This document shows, in pieces, positions 20,883 to 30,732 of a stretch of DNA of 64,000 nucleotides. Positions within the stretch are counted from its first letter, which is position 1, and each line of letters begins with the position of its first letter. The notes below the pieces were generated by a model, which was not told the origin of the DNA, ran no database searches, and was given only the letters and a program-made list of their open reading frames with translations. The translations under genes were made by a program, and so were the position numbers. This DNA is from Silene conica (lineage: Eukaryota > Streptophyta > Magnoliopsida > Caryophyllales > Caryophyllaceae), in assembly GCA_029255685.2 (NCBI GenBank), contig CM055313.2:47758079-47822078 (forward strand). Direction: 5' to 3'.

Positions 20883-21817
20883 GCATACTTTTGTATTATT
20901 ACCAGTTGATCCACGTTTATCAATAACGGTTGGCTTGCTAGATAAGTTTGACGTTATTGTCATACGGATGGCGGTGATCAACTGGTCCCTATACGTCACA
21001 CCTATAGGACACGTTTGAGAGATGTGAAGGTATGAAAATACAATCACATTTATGCCGGATATGACTAAACAGTTATTCAGAGGTATTGACTATTAAATTA
21101 GTCAATAAGATGTTGAGATTATTATTTAATACGGATTAAATAATTTTAGCTAATACGGATTGCATGATTAATTCGTAAAATTAAATATAAACGGTTATAT
21201 TTAATTAAATATTGTATTCGTGTATTAATATAAACAGTTATATTAATTTGGGTAATTATACAATATCGTAATTTTATCAGACCATTATTAATACATCGAC
21301 TGCATTAATATCTGATAACATGCATACGATTTATAAACAAAACCCGCGAATAAAGTTTAGCTAAATGGGTCGAATCACAAATTAGAATAAGGTAAGAGTG
21401 GAAAGCCCACTCCTACCCTATTGGAAATTTCGGCCAAAAGAGCTACATAAGGAGGAGGACTCTCCTTATGTCAGGGACTCTTGTTTCACTGTTTAAACAA
21501 ATCTCAAGGAAAAATTAGGGTTTTGAGAGCTTTCTTCTCCCAAAACCTCAGATCTCACATCTAAAACCTAAATAGCTCTCCCAATATTGCAAGGCAGTTG
21601 GAGAGGATTTCTAGCACACGCGGCCACGTCTCATTCTAAGTCTTGGGTGCAAATTATAGGAGGGAATTTGTGTTAATTCCTGTTCTTAGGCCTTTCGCAC
21701 AAGGACTAAAGGTTGTACTTCTTTTCTTATCCTTTTTAATCTTATGACTATAAACACAACTGTATTTTTCATTATAATCCTGCAAGTTTAGGGTGAATAC
21801 ATGCTTTATTCCCCACA
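20883..21817 (+). repeat. Tail of element A 3' LTR after element C
   Basis: Continues the LTR from position 67 (gcata duplicated) to the terminal CCCCACA. It is visibly more diverged (roughly 8%, with small indels) from the A2 LTRs than those are from each other. It has the conserved hairpin arms ACCAGTTGATCCAC and GTGATCAACTGGT. It is followed without any spacer by the truncated LTR of A2. Confidence 0.85.
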
Positions 21818-22742
21818 ACTTCAGTATTATTACCAGTTGATCCACGTTTATCAATAACGGTTGGCTTGCTAGATAAGTTTGACGTTATTGTCATACGGAT
21901 GGCGGTGGTCAACTGGTCCCTATACGTCACACCTATAGGACACGTTTGAGAGATGTGAAGGTATGAAAATACAGTCACATTTTGCAGGATATGACTAAAC
22001 AGTTAGTCAGAGGTATTGACTACTAAAATAGTCAATAAGATGTTGAGATTATTATTTAATACGGATTAAATAATTTTAGCTAATACGGATTACATGATTA
22101 ATTCGTAAATTAAATATAAACAGTTATATTTAATTAAATATTGTATTCGCGAATTAATATAAACAGTTATATTAATTTAGGTAATTATACAATATCGTAT
22201 TTTATCAGACCATTATTAATATATCGACTGTATTAATAACTGATAACATGTTACGATTTATAAATAAAACCCGCGGACAACTTATAGCTAATTGGGTCGA
22301 ATCACGCATTGGGATAAGGTAAGAGTGGAAAGCCCACTCCTACCCAAACCCTATTTCGGCCGGCTAGTATTACAAAAGGAGGAGACTTCTTCTTTTGTCA
22401 GATGACTCTTGTTGCACTGTTTAACAAATCTCAAAAGAAAATTAGGGTTTGAGAGCATTCTTCTCCCATAACCCAGATCTCACATCTAAAACTCAAAAGG
22501 CTCTCCCAATATTACAAGGCAGTTGGAGAGGATTTCTAGCACACGCGGCCACGTCTCATTCTAAGTCTTGGGTGCAAGTTATAGGAGGGAATTTGTGTTA
22601 ATTCCTGTTCTTAGGCCTTTTGCGCAAGGACTAAAGGTTGTACTTCTTTTCTTATGCTTTTTAATCTTATGACGTTTTTCACAACTGTAATTTTCATTAT
22701 AATCCTGCAATTAAAGGGTGAATACACGTTTTATTCCCCACA
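21818..22742 (+). repeat. A2 5' LTR lacking its first 70 bp
   Basis: Begins ACTTCAGTATTATT, which is LTR position 71, directly after the CCCCACA end of the preceding LTR. It ends CCCCACA followed by the primer-binding site. The break coincides with the site where C entered the A LTR. Confidence 0.9.
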
Positions 22743-22744
22743 AG

Positions 22745-22756
22745 TGGTATCAGAGC
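22745..22756 (+). other. A2 primer-binding site (initiator Met tRNA)
   Basis: TGGTATCAGAGC, two bases after the LTR end. Confidence 0.95.
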
Positions 22757-24480
22757 CTTAGGCCATGAAATTTTACAATTGTGTCTTTCATAAGATTTAA
22801 AATTTTGGAAAACCGTGCATTCTGCCTTGGCACTCGATCGAGTCTCTGTTGCACTCGATCGAGTGCCCTTGTACCAGGCCTCGTGCGTGTGATTTTAGGG
22901 TTGCAATCGATCTTGTTTTCGATTCTTATTTGCATATTGTTAATTAATCGATATTTTTAGCAATATGTGGTTCTTTTGTGGGTTTATTTTTGATTTACAA
23001 GTTTTATATCAAGATAAAAAACTCGGTTTGATTTAAAAGTGCAGCGATTTACAGTTTTTACGAGCCACTCGATCGAGCCCTGCTGCACTCGATCGAGTGA
23101 CACTGACACTCGATCTAGTGCCCCTATTACTCGATCGAGTGCTCTCGTTTTGGGCAGTTTGTTTTCGAAAATAACTTGTTTTCTTATTTTCACATGGCTT
23201 AAAATAATATACTGTATACGGAAATAGTATATTATTTAGTGAAACGGTTCACCCTCGTTTGATACATATTGTTTTAAAACAGTTTAAAATGATGGATTAT
23301 ATGTTTATTAAAATTGGTGATTAAAGCGGTATAGTCACATAATTTTAATCTTATAAGGTGGTTTGGTATAAATTTATTAATCATAATAACAGTATTATGT
23401 CATGTATAAATTTTATTTAGTTGATGCATTTTATTTATCGTCTTGTGAATGCCTTGAATGCTTTCAATAACGTATTTAATTTTTGCAAACGGTTGTAACT
23501 TAGTGTGGTCTTAGAAGATTGTGTCACCGTAATGATGGGACACGATCTTGCTTGTAATTTTGAGATCTTGAATCTCCGTTTTGGGTTTTTGCCATGTAAT
23601 TACTTTTGTATTTAAATTAGAATGTATCTAGGACTACTTTTGTAATTTAAATTAGTAATTTTGTGAAGACCAAAGACGGAGACCGGATGCTCACTCCCGC
23701 TGCAAGGACCAAGATGGAACATCAAGACAAGCTTCTAGGGTCCAACGGTGGATTCCAAGTTGTTTTATGTTTATTTTGGTAGGATAGGCCACACTAGGAC
23801 TTTTATTTACGTTTATTGCATTTATCTTTATGCTTTCATCGATAATAGCTTGCATCATATTCCGCCTAAAACCAAACCACCTATATCATGCCTGAAAACT
23901 GACTCATGTAGAGGTTACGCGTTAGTTTTCTGTGACAATACAGATGTCACATGTCAATTGCAAAGCCATCACTTTATTTAATTCATTCACGCATTTGCTA
24001 GATATTAGTTCACTTAATATGAATAAATAAAAGTTGATGGGGTCTTCCTCGTATAACCAAAAATTGAGACTAGTCTTTATAAATCAGCCTCCCATGAATC
24101 CCTTCTTCGTCGGTAGGCATAATATGACCCCTTCTACGTCGGGTAAGTGGGAACAGGTGATTTATTTTATCTCAACATCATGGTCACTCGATAATATCTA
24201 GTGACTGAGATGGACTAATAGATAGGATATACGAAAATCTATCGACCAAGAGTTCCCACGATCGGAATTAGCCAAACTGTGGGCTTATCAATATACGGAA
24301 ATTGAGTCTTGGGATCGTTTATATAATTCTTGAGGGAGATCAATTATATAAATGCATGAGTCTACGAGTTTAAATTCAATTTAATATAGACTTAAATCAC
24401 AACAATAAGTTGCTTATATGGTTTTGTTTTATCTTCTTTTCAGTGTAGAACACGTTCATTAAAACTGCTGTATAACTAAA
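22757..24480 (+). other. A2 leader, non-coding
   Basis: About 1.7 kb with no convincing ORF. It holds a cluster of CTCGATCGAG palindromes (22833-23139) and the conserved leader block (24091-24151). A pyrimidine-rich AG at 24442-24443, 37 bases before the gag ATG, resembles a splice acceptor. Confidence 0.75.
22833..23139. repeat. Cluster of CTCGATCGAG palindromes in the A2 leader
   Basis: Exact 10-bp palindromes at 22833, 22854, 23068, 23088 and 23130, with a variant (CTCGATCTAG) at 23109. Several are preceded by CA or GCA and followed by TG. Element J has similar clusters. Confidence 0.85.
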
Positions 24481-26630
24481 ATGGCTGGTGAAGACCCAAT
24501 GCCAAGTGCCAAGCTAGCACGTGAATCCTGGCTAAAGGCCTTTATGGACTCCATGAATCAGTCAACTAGACTGAGGAATGATGGGTCAAACTTCTCTGAC
24601 TGGGAGGCAGCACTACGGAATGCTGCCATTGCTGACGGAAAGCTTAAGTATTTAACTGAGCCCATTCCGGCACACCCAGGAACTGGAGCTAGAGCCAACG
24701 AAATTCGCGCTCATAGCGATTTCGTTATGGAAGCGGGTGCGATAAAGAACGTACTTATCTATGCAATGGAATCAAATTTGCAAAGACGCTTCATATCCCA
24801 TGGTGCAAACAAGATTTTCACCACGCTCTCTAACGAATTCTCCAAGGCTCCGAGAATCGTTTCTTATGAGCATACCTGTCGCTTCTTTGAGGCGAAACTC
24901 CAGAAGGGCCAAGCTGTTAGCCCACAAATTCTCAACATGATTGAGAATATCGAGAAACTGGAGACCCTGAACTGCAAGATCATTGAGAACATAATCGTTG
25001 ATCGTATGCTTCATTCGCTTCATGATGGGTTCGCCCTCTTTAGGGCCAACTATTACATGAACGACATGAAGAAGACTCCTCATGAGCTCCACTCCCTTCT
25101 CGTACAGACTGAGAAGGATCTGAAATTAAGTGGGAGCATGAAGCAGGATGTTCTCATGATCTCCAGTAAGGGAAAGGGTAAAGGGAAGGCTAAAGCTCAG
25201 GGCGACCTAGCAGTAGGTAAGCCCAGGTTCAAGAAACCAGGATTTGCTAAGAGTGGGCCAGGTGAGTCGAGCAACTCACAGGGCAAGACAAAGAGCAAGG
25301 ATACAAGCATGGAATGTCACCATTGCCACAAGACTGGGCATTGGAGGCGCTCATGCCCCGTGTATCGCGAGGACATTAAGGCAGGCCGTGTTACTCCTGT
25401 TGGTATGTCTTCTTCTTCTTTTATTCACATGATTGAGATTAACCACGCAAGTTGCGGAACTTGGGTACTTGATACTGGTTGTGGTTCTCATCTATGTAAT
25501 CATGTGCAGGGCCTCCGAAACCAAGAACCCCTAACCAAGGGTGAGGTGGACCTGCGAGTCGGGAATGGAGCACGCGTTGCTGCAGTCTCGAAGGGAACAT
25601 ACGTGATCCAGCTTCCAAGTGGATTCGAGTTATTTTTATATAACTGTTATTATGTTCCTAGTTTGTCCAAAAACATTATTTCAGTTTCTGCACTTGACAA
25701 ACTCGGTTTTTCATTTGTAATAGAGAATAATAGCTGTATTTTCTCCTTACACAATATGATTTATGGCAAGGCAGTTTCCATGAATGGAATTTATGTTTTA
25801 GATCAAACTACCGAGATATTACATGTGAATAACAAGAGATTAAAGGTAGGTGACAAAGATGAAACTTATCTATGGCATTGTCGTATGGGACACATAAATG
25901 AGAAACGCGTAAAACAGCTCATACAGAATGGAGCTATATCGCCCTTTGATTTCGAATCATATGGCACGTCTGAATCATGTCTCATCGGCAAAATGACTCG
26001 TATTTCCTTCAAAGGTGTTGGAATGCGCGCTGCCGACCTATTAGGACTCATACATACGGACGTATGTGGCCCTATGTCGATCAACGCACGAGAAGGCTAT
26101 AGGTATTTCATCACTTTCACGGATGATTTGAGTAGATATGGCTATGTCTACTTGATGAAACATAAAAGTGAATCCTTTGACAAGTTCAAAGAATACCAGA
26201 ATCGGGTACAGAACCAGCTGGGTAGAAAGATTAAAGCACTACGTTCGGATCGTGGTGGTGAGTATCTTTCACACGAGTTTGATCAACACCTTAAAGACTG
26301 TGGGATCGTGCTACAGTTGACTCCACCTGGAACACCACAATTGAATGGTGTGTCCGAACGGAGAAATCGAACTTTACTTGATATGGTTCGATCCATGATG
26401 AGTCACACCGTTGTGCCTGATTCATTATGGGGCTATGCTCTTTTGTCGGTGCTCTAATACTTAACCGAAGTCCGTCTAAAGCTGTTGACAAGACTCCATA
26501 CGAATTATGGAAGGGAACGGTCCTTAACTTGTCCTTTATTCGGGTTTGGGGCTGCGAGGCTTATGTCAAGTGGAGACACGAGGATAAGCTCAGCCCGCGA
26601 TCGGTCAAGACATACTTTATAGGCTATCCA
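24481..26630 (+). pseudogene. A2 gag-pol, 5' part (gag, protease, most of integrase), frameshifted
   Basis: Homologous along its length to the A polyprotein and open from the ATG at 24481 to 26457. It contains the UBN2-like gag, the CCHC zinc knuckle, protease with WVLDTGCGSH, GAG-pre-integrase and integrase with HTDVCGP, SDRGGEY and NGVSERR. The knuckle region of GAG-pre-integrase reads TSESC where A has TCESC, so one zinc-binding cysteine is lost. Near 26450 A has CGGCCGCTC and A2 has CGGTGCTC: a one-base deletion shifts the frame and ends translation at 26457. The downstream frame can be followed (26452-26630) until the CACTA insertion at 26631. This copy could still make Gag and protease. 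Confidence 0.9.
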
Positions 26631-26815
26631 CACTAGTAGAAAAATACTCATTTGCGGCGCCTCATTTGCGGCGTTTTTTGACAACCGCTTCAAAAGAAAC
26701 TCACTTTTTTTATTTTTTTTTAAAAAAATGTCAATTTATTTGAGGCGTTCTATAAAAAAGCGCCTCAAATAATATATTTGATGCGTTTATAGTACACCGC
26801 CGCAAATAGAATACG
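26631..26815. repeat. CACTA 1 left terminal and subterminal repeats
   Basis: Terminal CACTAGTAGAAAAA followed by several copies of the TTTGCGGCG and GCCTCAAATA motifs in both orientations. The matching right-end array is at 30473-30732. Confidence 0.85.
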
Positions 26816-26819
26816 TATT

Positions 26820-27612
26820 TTGTTTTAGAAACAAACCCTCACAGTCACACTCACCCTCACCAGTCAAAACTCCCTCTCATCTCTGCTACTACCACTCACC
26901 GTCAAAACTCCCTCATCGGCCGCCGACATCGCCTGTCACTCACCGTAAGTTCGTCGTTTCTTTGCTTTTTTACTTCCCAATCCTTCATCGACGATATAAA
27001 TTGGACAAACTCTGTTGATGATTTGTATCCCTGAAATTGTAGAGCATAAGTCGAAACCCTAGAAATTTCGAGGGTTTTGATTTTCTTCTTGAGTGACAAA
27101 TTGTATTTTTATAATGCTTTTCAAGGTAAGTAGTCTTTAAATTAAATTCTGAGTTAACTATGTATGGTTTTGAATTAGGGTTTATGATTAAATTGGGGAT
27201 TTTGGCATATATTTGTATAACTTGAAAATTTATATTTAAATTTTTAATTTTCGCCAGATTTAGAAAGAATCGAGGTTGCGAAAGAAGTCTGAATGGTAAT
27301 CTGATGTGTGGGAAAATGGAGGAAAATCTTTGCATGATTTAGGGTTTGTAGTAAATTTGATTGATCTTAACTTTTCAGATTGTTAGTTTTTCAGTTTACT
27401 GAGATCATCAACTTCAAATTCATACATTTGCTTATAAATTATTTATCTTAACCCAGCCATTTCTTTCTGTCTGTTCCTTAGACTGAGTGCTCTTTCACAT
27501 TTTTTTTGCAATATTTGTGTTCCTTCTCTTGATTTTAGACTATTTTAAGCATTCAATGCTGTAAAGATATTGAACACAGCAATTTCACCATGATAGTTTC
27601 CTTTGATTGCAG
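26820..27612 (+). other. CACTA 1 interior: 5'UTR-like and intron-like sequence
   Basis: CT-rich sequence with a GTAAGT donor at about 26946 looks like the 5' untranslated region and first intron of a captured gene. An acceptor-like TTGATTGCAG ends at 27612, right before the LEO1-like exon. Whether all of it comes from the same gene cannot be told from the sequence. Confidence 0.45.
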
Positions 27613-27790
27613 ATGAATATGATTAGAGTTTCAAATATCATGGGCATCGACCCAAAGCCTTTTGATCCAAAGACATATGTAGAAGAGGATGTATTTGTTA
27701 CTGATGAATCTGGTGTAAAAAAGCGAATTCGCTTGGAGAACAACATTGTGCGTTGGAGAACTGTGAAAAAGGCAGATGGATCATTAGCTG
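27613..27790 (+). pseudogene. Captured LEO1/VIP4 exon fragment
   Basis: Translates to about 59 residues including VSNIMGI, KPFDPKTYVEED, FVTDESG, KKRIRLENNIVRWRTV and DGS. This matches my knowledge of the start of the Leo1 domain. LEO1 (VIP4 in Arabidopsis) is a nuclear subunit of the Paf1 complex, which acts in transcription elongation and histone modification. An acceptor-like TGCAG precedes it. After the DGSLA residues the expected continuation of the domain is missing and the frame soon stops at 27826-27828. It is therefore a single captured exon or little more, with no sign that it makes LEO1. Confidence 0.8.
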
Positions 27791-27828
27791 TATGTCAAAT
27801 CTCATTGTATCCTTATTGCATTGGTTAA

Positions 27829-28378
27829 TCACTTATGGTCTGCATTCCAATAGGATTCCGTATAGTTGTGCTTAAAATCGACGTGCTTCTGCCTGGAGAT
27901 AGCTCAGGCTGTCAGATCAGCGAAAATGAAGGTAAAAAGAAAAGAGTACAGCCAGATCTCTTCCATTTATAATGTTTCTTACAAGATCTGAGTAGGGTAT
28001 TAAGGGTTTAAACTTTGATCTTCTAAACAATGATTCTCATTATTAAATGGAAAAGAAAAGAGTACAGCCAGAGGTCTCTTACTTCTCTGAATCCTCCTCT
28101 TTACATTTATTTACTGCTTCTTTTTTATTCATCTTCTGTTTTTTATTCCCTATTTATTTATTCATTCATTTATTTGTTCTGTTATTAGATCTTCTATACA
28201 AGGATTACCAAAGTGACCACAAATTCACCCTTACCACTCTCACTTCCACTAGCGTTGTATGTATTCTCTTTTCAATTTTGTATCTCTTTTTTTTTACATT
28301 ATTATGTTATTATGTCGATTTACAGTTCATTATTTTGTTTATTAACATGACTTGCGAGAGTCAGCTCTGTTGCCATTA
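27829..28378. other. CACTA 1 interior without recognised gene
   Basis: AT-rich sequence between the LEO1-like and sulfate-transporter-like pieces. AGTACAGCCAGA occurs twice (about 27945 and 28060), hinting at a local duplication. No domain was recognised; the 28047-28430 ORF is hydrophobic low-complexity and probably chance. Confidence 0.4.
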
Positions 28379-29298
28379 CCGTTGGTTTTATGGCTGGGGC
28401 TGCCATTACCATTGGTCTTCAACAGCTTAAAGGCTTGCTTGGGATTAAAACATTCACTAAATCTACTGATATAGTATCAGTTCTCACTTCTGTTTTCAGC
28501 CATACAAAAGAAGTAGCCTCTCTTAACCTCTCCTTCTGTCTCTCTATCTATTCTCTCTTTATTGGACTTCTACTTTATACATTTTATTGCATGTCATCAG
28601 TGGAACTGGCAGACCATAGCCATAGGCGTTTCTTTCTTGGCTTTTCTCTTGTTCACCAATTATATTGTAAGTCTGGTTAATAATCCCGCTACTCTCCTAC
28701 TCATTCCTACTACTATCTTCTTTTCTCATGGGATGCTTTCATTTTTGTCATTCTATAATAAGGATCAACTCACACATATACACTGTCATCCTCATTTCTG
28801 ACATGTATTACAAATGTTTTTTCCAGGTTAGACACATAGAAAGGGGCATCAATCCCCCATCTCTTAGTCAAATATATTTCTCAGGACCATTTCTTATGAA
28901 AGGGTTCAGAATTGGAGCCATTGCTGGTATAATTGCACTTACGGTATGTAATATCTAACTCTCATTTCTATGGATACTTACGAATCGTGACCCTATTTAA
29001 ATCCGTGTATTTGATACTGAGGGGTTGGAGGGTGAGAATTTTGGACCCTGGTCGAAACTAGATCTTTACTGGAGCTCAAGGACCTATATTCAGGTCCAAC
29101 AGGATTCTTAGCAGATCCAACACTTTGTTTCTATGCATAGATGGGATTCAATTTTTTTTGAACTATTGTAGGAAGCCGTAGCAATAGGAAGAACATTTGC
29201 AGCAGTGAAAGACTATTCCCTTGATGGAAACAAAGAAATGATAGCACTGGGAACCATGAATATTGTCGGTTCTATGACATCTTGTTATATCGCTATTG
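28379..29298 (+). pseudogene. Captured sulfate transporter (SULTR) fragment 1, four exons
   Basis: Exon-like pieces with splice signals encode segments typical of plant SULTR proton/sulfate symporters. They are 28379-28509 ([26 protein letters not shown]), 28601-28666 ([18 protein letters not shown], then GTAAGT), 28827-28943 (RHIERGINPPSL, KGFRIGAIAG, preceded by TTCCAG and followed by GTATGT), and 29172-29298 (EAVAIGRTFAA, DGNKEMIALGTMNIVGS). Introns are retained, so capture was at DNA level. The gene order is normal inside this piece, but the exon for the segment after KYI is missing. The N-terminus, the rest of the membrane domain and the STAS domain are absent. It cannot encode a transporter. 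Confidence 0.85.
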
Positions 29299-29351
29299 GT
29301 AATAATTTCATCTAAAGATCAGATTAGAGTAGCTTATGAATAATATAGCTT

Positions 29352-29863
29352 GATCCTGACGCTAATCCCACTGAGTATCTCCACCTTGCTTTCACTGCTA
29401 CTTTTTTCGCTGGCATCACTCAGGCTGCACTTGGCTTTCTCAGGTTATCTATCATTCTGCACTACGAAGTATTATCATTCACCACTTCACTCAACATTCA
29501 ACATTCCTCACTATCACTATTCTAACAACTAACAACCTCTTCTTCCTTTGCTTTGCTTTGCTTTGCTTTTAGATTGGGATTCTTGATAGAATTTCTATCA
29601 CATGCTGCCACTGTTGGATTTATGGTTGGGGCTGCCATTACCATTGGTCTTCAACAGCTTAAAGGATATTGTAAGTCTGCTTTGCGTTTCTTTCTTGGCT
29701 TTTCTCTTGTTCACCAAGTATATTGTAAGTCTGCTTAATAATCCCGCTAATCTCGTACTCATTCCTACTACTATCTTCTTTTCTCATGGGATGCTTTCAT
29801 TTTTGTCTTACAACAGGGAAAGAAACATAAGAAACTATTTTGGGTCCCCGCCATCGCTCCCCT
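29352..29863 (+). pseudogene. Captured SULTR fragment 2, out of order and partly duplicated
   Basis: Holds exons that should lie upstream of fragment 1. They are 29352-29443 (DANPTEYLHLAFTATFFAG, TQAALGFL), 29573-29660 ([17 protein letters not shown], then the same [12 protein letters not shown] as in fragment 1), and a partial [11 protein letters not shown] piece (about 29680-29725) ending at GTAAGT. After an AACAG acceptor, 29817-29863 encodes KKHKKLFWVPAIAPL. The intron after KYI is shared with fragment 1 (28680-28760 compared with 29738-29810). The element therefore carries two overlapping pieces of the same or very similar genes in swapped order. A frameshifting join after LKG makes it non-functional. 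Confidence 0.82.
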
Positions 29864-30104
29864 CTTCTCAAAAAAAGGAATACTTGTACTAATTTTGGAT
29901 AATTGAAAGTGAAAGCAGCTGCTACTTGAACCAACTATGGTGTGGGTGTCGAAATTGTGGAAGTTGATATTAGTAAATGAACACACAAGGTTTGATCATT
30001 GTATCAGATATATGAAATACAATAAAAGCTTCAACAAGAACAAGAACAAGACCCCTGTCACTGCCCTCCCTTCTATATAGAGTAATTAAGAGAGAAGAGA
30101 AGCA

Positions 30105-30249
30105 TCAGGAATGCAACCAGAGACGGTCGCCAAGTCTTTCTTCTCCAGCACCAAACATCTCATCAACCCTCTCACCATCACGATAGAAGTGGAATGTAGG
30201 CGTGTATCGGACCTGCTGGGTGGTCTCGGGGCACTCATCTATATCGGAC
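30105..30249 (-). pseudogene. Captured thioredoxin-like C-terminal exon
   Basis: The minus strand translates without a stop to about 47 residues ending at TGA (30107-30105). Segments include DIDECPETT, RYTPTFHFYRDGERVDEMFG and GEERL...DRLWLHS. This resembles the C-terminal half of plant thioredoxin-like proteins (from memory, the thioredoxin-like 3 group), which lack part of the classic fold in this region. The WC..C active site would lie in an upstream exon that is absent. An AG just upstream (CCTAG on the minus strand) fits a splice acceptor. It lies opposite to the other captured pieces, so it was acquired separately. Confidence 0.7.
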
Positions 30250-30428
30250 TAGGGAAACAACATTGAACTTGCAACAGCGGCATATCAGCACTTAAATTAG
30301 TCTTAAGCATTGTGTATTTTTGTATTTGTTATTTAGAATAATTACAAAAATGATGTAAGATTCTCTTGTGGAAATATACATTTGATAGTTATTATATTTA
30401 AGTAACTTGTTTAAATAATTTAATTTGC

Positions 30429-30469
30429 AAAAAAAAAAAAAAAAAAAAAAATTTTTTTTTTTTTTTTTT
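30429..30469. repeat. A(23)T(18) homopolymer palindrome
   Basis: A run of A followed directly by a run of T, just inside the right subterminal array of CACTA 1. It is likely to be length-variable or an assembly weak point. Confidence 0.9.
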
Positions 30470-30472
30470 AAT

Positions 30473-30732
30473 ACCTATTTGCGGCGTTTTTCTCAAAAAA
30501 CGCCTCAAATAGTCTTTTGTATTTGCGGCGTTTTTTAGAAAAACGCCTCAAATAAGGGTTCTCATTTGCTGCGTTTTTTTCCATAGACGCCTCAAATAGC
30601 TCATCAATTGCTGCGTTTTTTTAACGCCGCAAATAACATTTCTTATTTGCGGCCCCTTTATTTGCTGCTGCATCCAAAACGCCGCAAAAGCCCTCTATTT
30701 TGACGCCTCAAATAACGTTTTTTCTACTAGTG
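30473..30732. repeat. CACTA 1 right subterminal array and terminus
   Basis: Repeated TTTGCGGCGTTTTT and ACGCCTCAAATA motifs in both orientations, ending TTTTTTCTACTAGTG. Mirrors the left end. Confidence 0.85.

Larger units (their letters stand above)
1..21817 (+). mobile_element. Copia element A (5' end outside window), host for insertions B and C
   Basis: This is a Ty1/Copia LTR retrotransposon. Its 5' LTR, primer-binding site and most of its leader lie left of the window. Visible parts are the leader end (1-274), a polyprotein (275-4306), a 3' non-coding region (4307-4404 and 12827-13576), a polypurine tract and a 3' LTR (13591-13661 plus 20883-21817). Element B interrupts the 3' non-coding region and element C interrupts the LTR. 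The sister copy A2 has the same order without B and C, which fixes both insertion points to the base. The interior looks about 97-98% identical to A2, but the LTR tail is clearly more diverged from the A2 LTRs. The tail may therefore have a separate history. Confidence 0.85.
26631..30732. mobile_element. CACTA DNA transposon 1, non-autonomous, carrying host gene fragments
   Basis: 4,102 bp with ends CACTAGTAGAAAAA and its complement TTTTTCTACTAGTG, flanked by a 3-bp duplication cca (26628-26630, 30733-30735). Removing it joins the A2 polyprotein as in A. Subterminal regions are full of TTTGCGGCGTTTTT and the reverse ACGCCTCAAATA, expected binding sites for the transposase. No transposase ORF is seen. 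The centre holds intron-containing pieces of at least three host genes, as in Pack-type or transduplicating CACTA elements. Confidence 0.92.

Noticed and set aside
22833..23139. CRISPR-like or satellite array from the regular look of CTCGATCGAG repeats
   Set aside because: Spacing is irregular, repeats are only about 10 bp, no spacer structure exists, and the host is a plant nuclear genome.
27607..27828. A functional LEO1 gene
   Set aside because: Only one domain fragment of about 59 residues is present, inside CACTA ends, with no further LEO1 exons.
28047..28801. Independent hydrophobic ORFs between captured exons
   Set aside because: They read through intron-like AT-rich sequence and parts of the sulfate-transporter fragments in other frames.
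30429..30469. Poly(A) tail of a retrotransposed gene or non-LTR element
   Set aside because: The A-run is followed directly by a T-run inside CACTA subterminal sequence, without a LINE/SINE body or target duplication.
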